From NCBI GenBank assembly GCA_016934695.1, contig JAFGSH010000049.1, positions 1 through 7,488 on the forward strand: a stretch of DNA of 7,488 bases, written 5' to 3'. This DNA comes from Deltaproteobacteria bacterium (lineage in GTDB: Bacteria > Desulfobacterota > Syntrophia > Syntrophales > UBA2210). The translations under genes were made by a program, and so were the position numbers. Shown here piece by piece: positions 6,541 to 7,488 of this stretch. Under the pieces are notes generated by a model. The model did not search any database. It had not been told where the DNA came from and worked only from the letters and a program-made list of their open reading frames with translations. Each line of letters starts with the position of its first letter. Position 1 is the stretch's first letter.

Positions 6541-6658
6541 CAGATCCTCGAGGGAGGCGTGTCGCGAAGTGGTTTTCCCCCGCTGCACTCCTGGCAAGCA
6601 GTGCATGCCTGTTGCATGTTCAATCTGTCGCGATGGTGCCGTATCCTCGCCCTGTTGC
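6541..6658 (+). promoter_or_regulatory. Structured leader, candidate riboswitch expression platform
   Basis: Between the riboswitch and the permease ribosome binding site are two short hairpins that cannot form together: TGCACT/AGTGCA (6584-6589 with 6600-6605) and CATGC/GCATG (6604-6608 with 6614-6618). They are enclosed by two copies of TGTCGCGA (6560-6567 and 6626-6633), whose self-complementary TCGCGA cores could pair. No hairpin here is followed by a T-run, so control is more likely at translation than by intrinsic termination. The assignment is inference. Confidence 0.35.
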
Positions 6659-6669
6659 AAGGATGTGCC

Positions 6670-7488
6670 ATGGAAAAGTTCATTGTCACCCCGTCGAGTA
6701 TAGCCAGGGTCGGTGCGCTCTTGGCTGTTCTCTTCGTGGTGGTGGGAGGAGTATCCGTTCTGACCGGGACGGCCGGTATCGGTGCCGCCACGGTGTTCAG
6801 GGGTGTCGTGACGTGGTGGCATGAAGGATACTTCATCCTGGACCCCACTGAACAGACGATTCTCTTCGCGATCCGCCTGCCGAGGACCTTGTTCGCCGGG
6901 ATCGTCGGGGCGGCGCTCTCCACCGCCGGCGTCGTCTTCCAGGCGCTCCTCAGGAATCCCCTGGCGGATCCGTACATCCTGGGAGTGTCCGGCGGTTCGG
7001 CCGTTGGAGCGATTATCGGCATCCTGCTCGGCGCCGGGGCCGTTCCCTTCGGTATCCCCGCGCTTGCCTTTCTGGGGGCGACCCTGACGGTGGCGCTGGT
7101 CTTCGTGATCGGAAGCAGAGAGGGGGGGCTCGATTCCAACACCCTCCTCCTCGCCGGGGTGATCGTCAACGCCTTCTTTTCGGCGGTCATCATGTTCTTC
7201 ATCTCCACCAGTTCCAGCGCCGACCTCCACACCATCACCTTCTGGCTGATGGGGGATATGGGTCTGGCCGACGGCGGAAAGATCGGCCTGATGGCCCTCC
7301 TCCTGGCAACGGGGTTCGGTGTGGTATACCGCTACGCCAGGCCGCTCAATTTGATAGTCACCGGTGAGGAGACCGCCCTGCAACTCGGCGTGGATGTAAA
7401 ACGGACGAAGATCGTTCTCTTTGTCACCGGTTCGCTGGTAACCGCCGTCGCTGTGTCCTTCGCGGGGATGATCGGGTTCGTCGGCCTC
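6670..7488 (+). CDS. btuC: Vitamin B12 ABC transporter permease BtuC (FecCD family), 3' end outside window
   Basis: The frame is open from ATG 6670 to the window edge (273 codons), so the C-terminus is missing. The protein is a multi-pass inner-membrane permease of the FecCD/BtuC family that forms the pore for cobalamin (or siderophore) import with an ATPase and a binding protein. A first membrane segment spans about 12-32. The family signature RLPRTLFAGIVGAALSTAG begins at 69, followed by FQALLRNPLADPYILGVSGG. FWLMGDM at 191-197 and GEETALQLGV at 232-241, the loop that contacts the ATPase, are also typical. The B12 riboswitch directly upstream argues for cobalamin as substrate. AAGGA at 6659-6663 sets the start. 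In-frame starts further upstream (ATG 6616, GTG 6559) lack well-placed ribosome binding sites. btuD-like and btuF-like genes probably follow outside the window. Confidence 0.88.
   Translation, partial: MEKFIVTPSSIARVGALLAVLFVVVGGVSVLTGTAGIGAATVFRGVVTWWHEGYFILDPTEQTILFAIRLPRTLFAGIVGAALSTAGVVFQALLRNPLADPYILGVSGGSAVGAIIGILLGAGAVPFGIPALAFLGATLTVALVFVIGSREGGLDSNTLLLAGVIVNAFFSAVIMFFISTSSSADLHTITFWLMGDMGLADGGKIGLMALLLATGFGVVYRYARPLNLIVTGEETALQLGVDVKRTKIVLFVTGSLVTAVAVSFAGMIGFVGL

Noticed and set aside
6184..7383. 399-codon and 283-codon minus-strand frames over the right end
   Set aside because: They run antisense through the riboswitch and the BtuC signature motifs, and their peptides are low-complexity Arg/Pro/Ser-rich shadows.

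Overview
The window looks like chromosomal DNA from a GC-rich, probably anaerobic bacterium. The gene set (a CoA-disulfide/persulfide reductase with a rhodanese tail, a HisF with an ILPTS loop, a class I/II aminotransferase, a B12-regulated importer) resembles Desulfobacterota such as the Syntrophales. That placement is inference from protein style only.

Layout. Bases 1-114 are the C-terminal end of an integrase-type (DDE) transposase, more AT-rich than the rest. Bases 153-286 on the minus strand hold what looks like a frameshifted, internally deleted ferredoxin remnant. A good sigma70-type promoter at 353-381 drives a plus-strand pair: an FAD/NAD(P)H disulfide oxidoreductase fused to a rhodanese domain (420-2120), then a lipoprotein M48 zinc metalloprotease (2176-2991). 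hisF (3098-3865) follows with its own extended -10 promoter and no other histidine genes in view. A strong hairpin with flanking A/T runs separates it from two convergent minus-strand genes: a PLP-dependent aminotransferase (4825-6129) and, downstream of it, a short-chain dehydrogenase/reductase (3920-4726). The gap between these two holds a perfect 11-bp inverted repeat. From 6348 to the end the plus strand carries a promoter, a small dyad, a well-conserved cobalamin (B12) riboswitch and the first 273 codons of a BtuC/FecCD-type permease that runs off the window.

How they work together. The clearest regulatory unit is the riboswitch plus permease: high cobalamin should shut off expression of the B12 importer. 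The oxidoreductase-rhodanese fusion suggests sulfane-sulfur or CoA-thiol redox handling. The M48 gene 55 nt behind it is probably in the same transcript, but no shared function is evident. Aminotransferase and SDR may be co-transcribed, though weak terminator-like and hairpin signals between them suggest uneven expression.

I found no convincing evidence of an entirely new system. The points most worth a second look are the ferredoxin remnant, the atypical rhodanese loop, the lone hisF, and the structured leader of the B12 permease.
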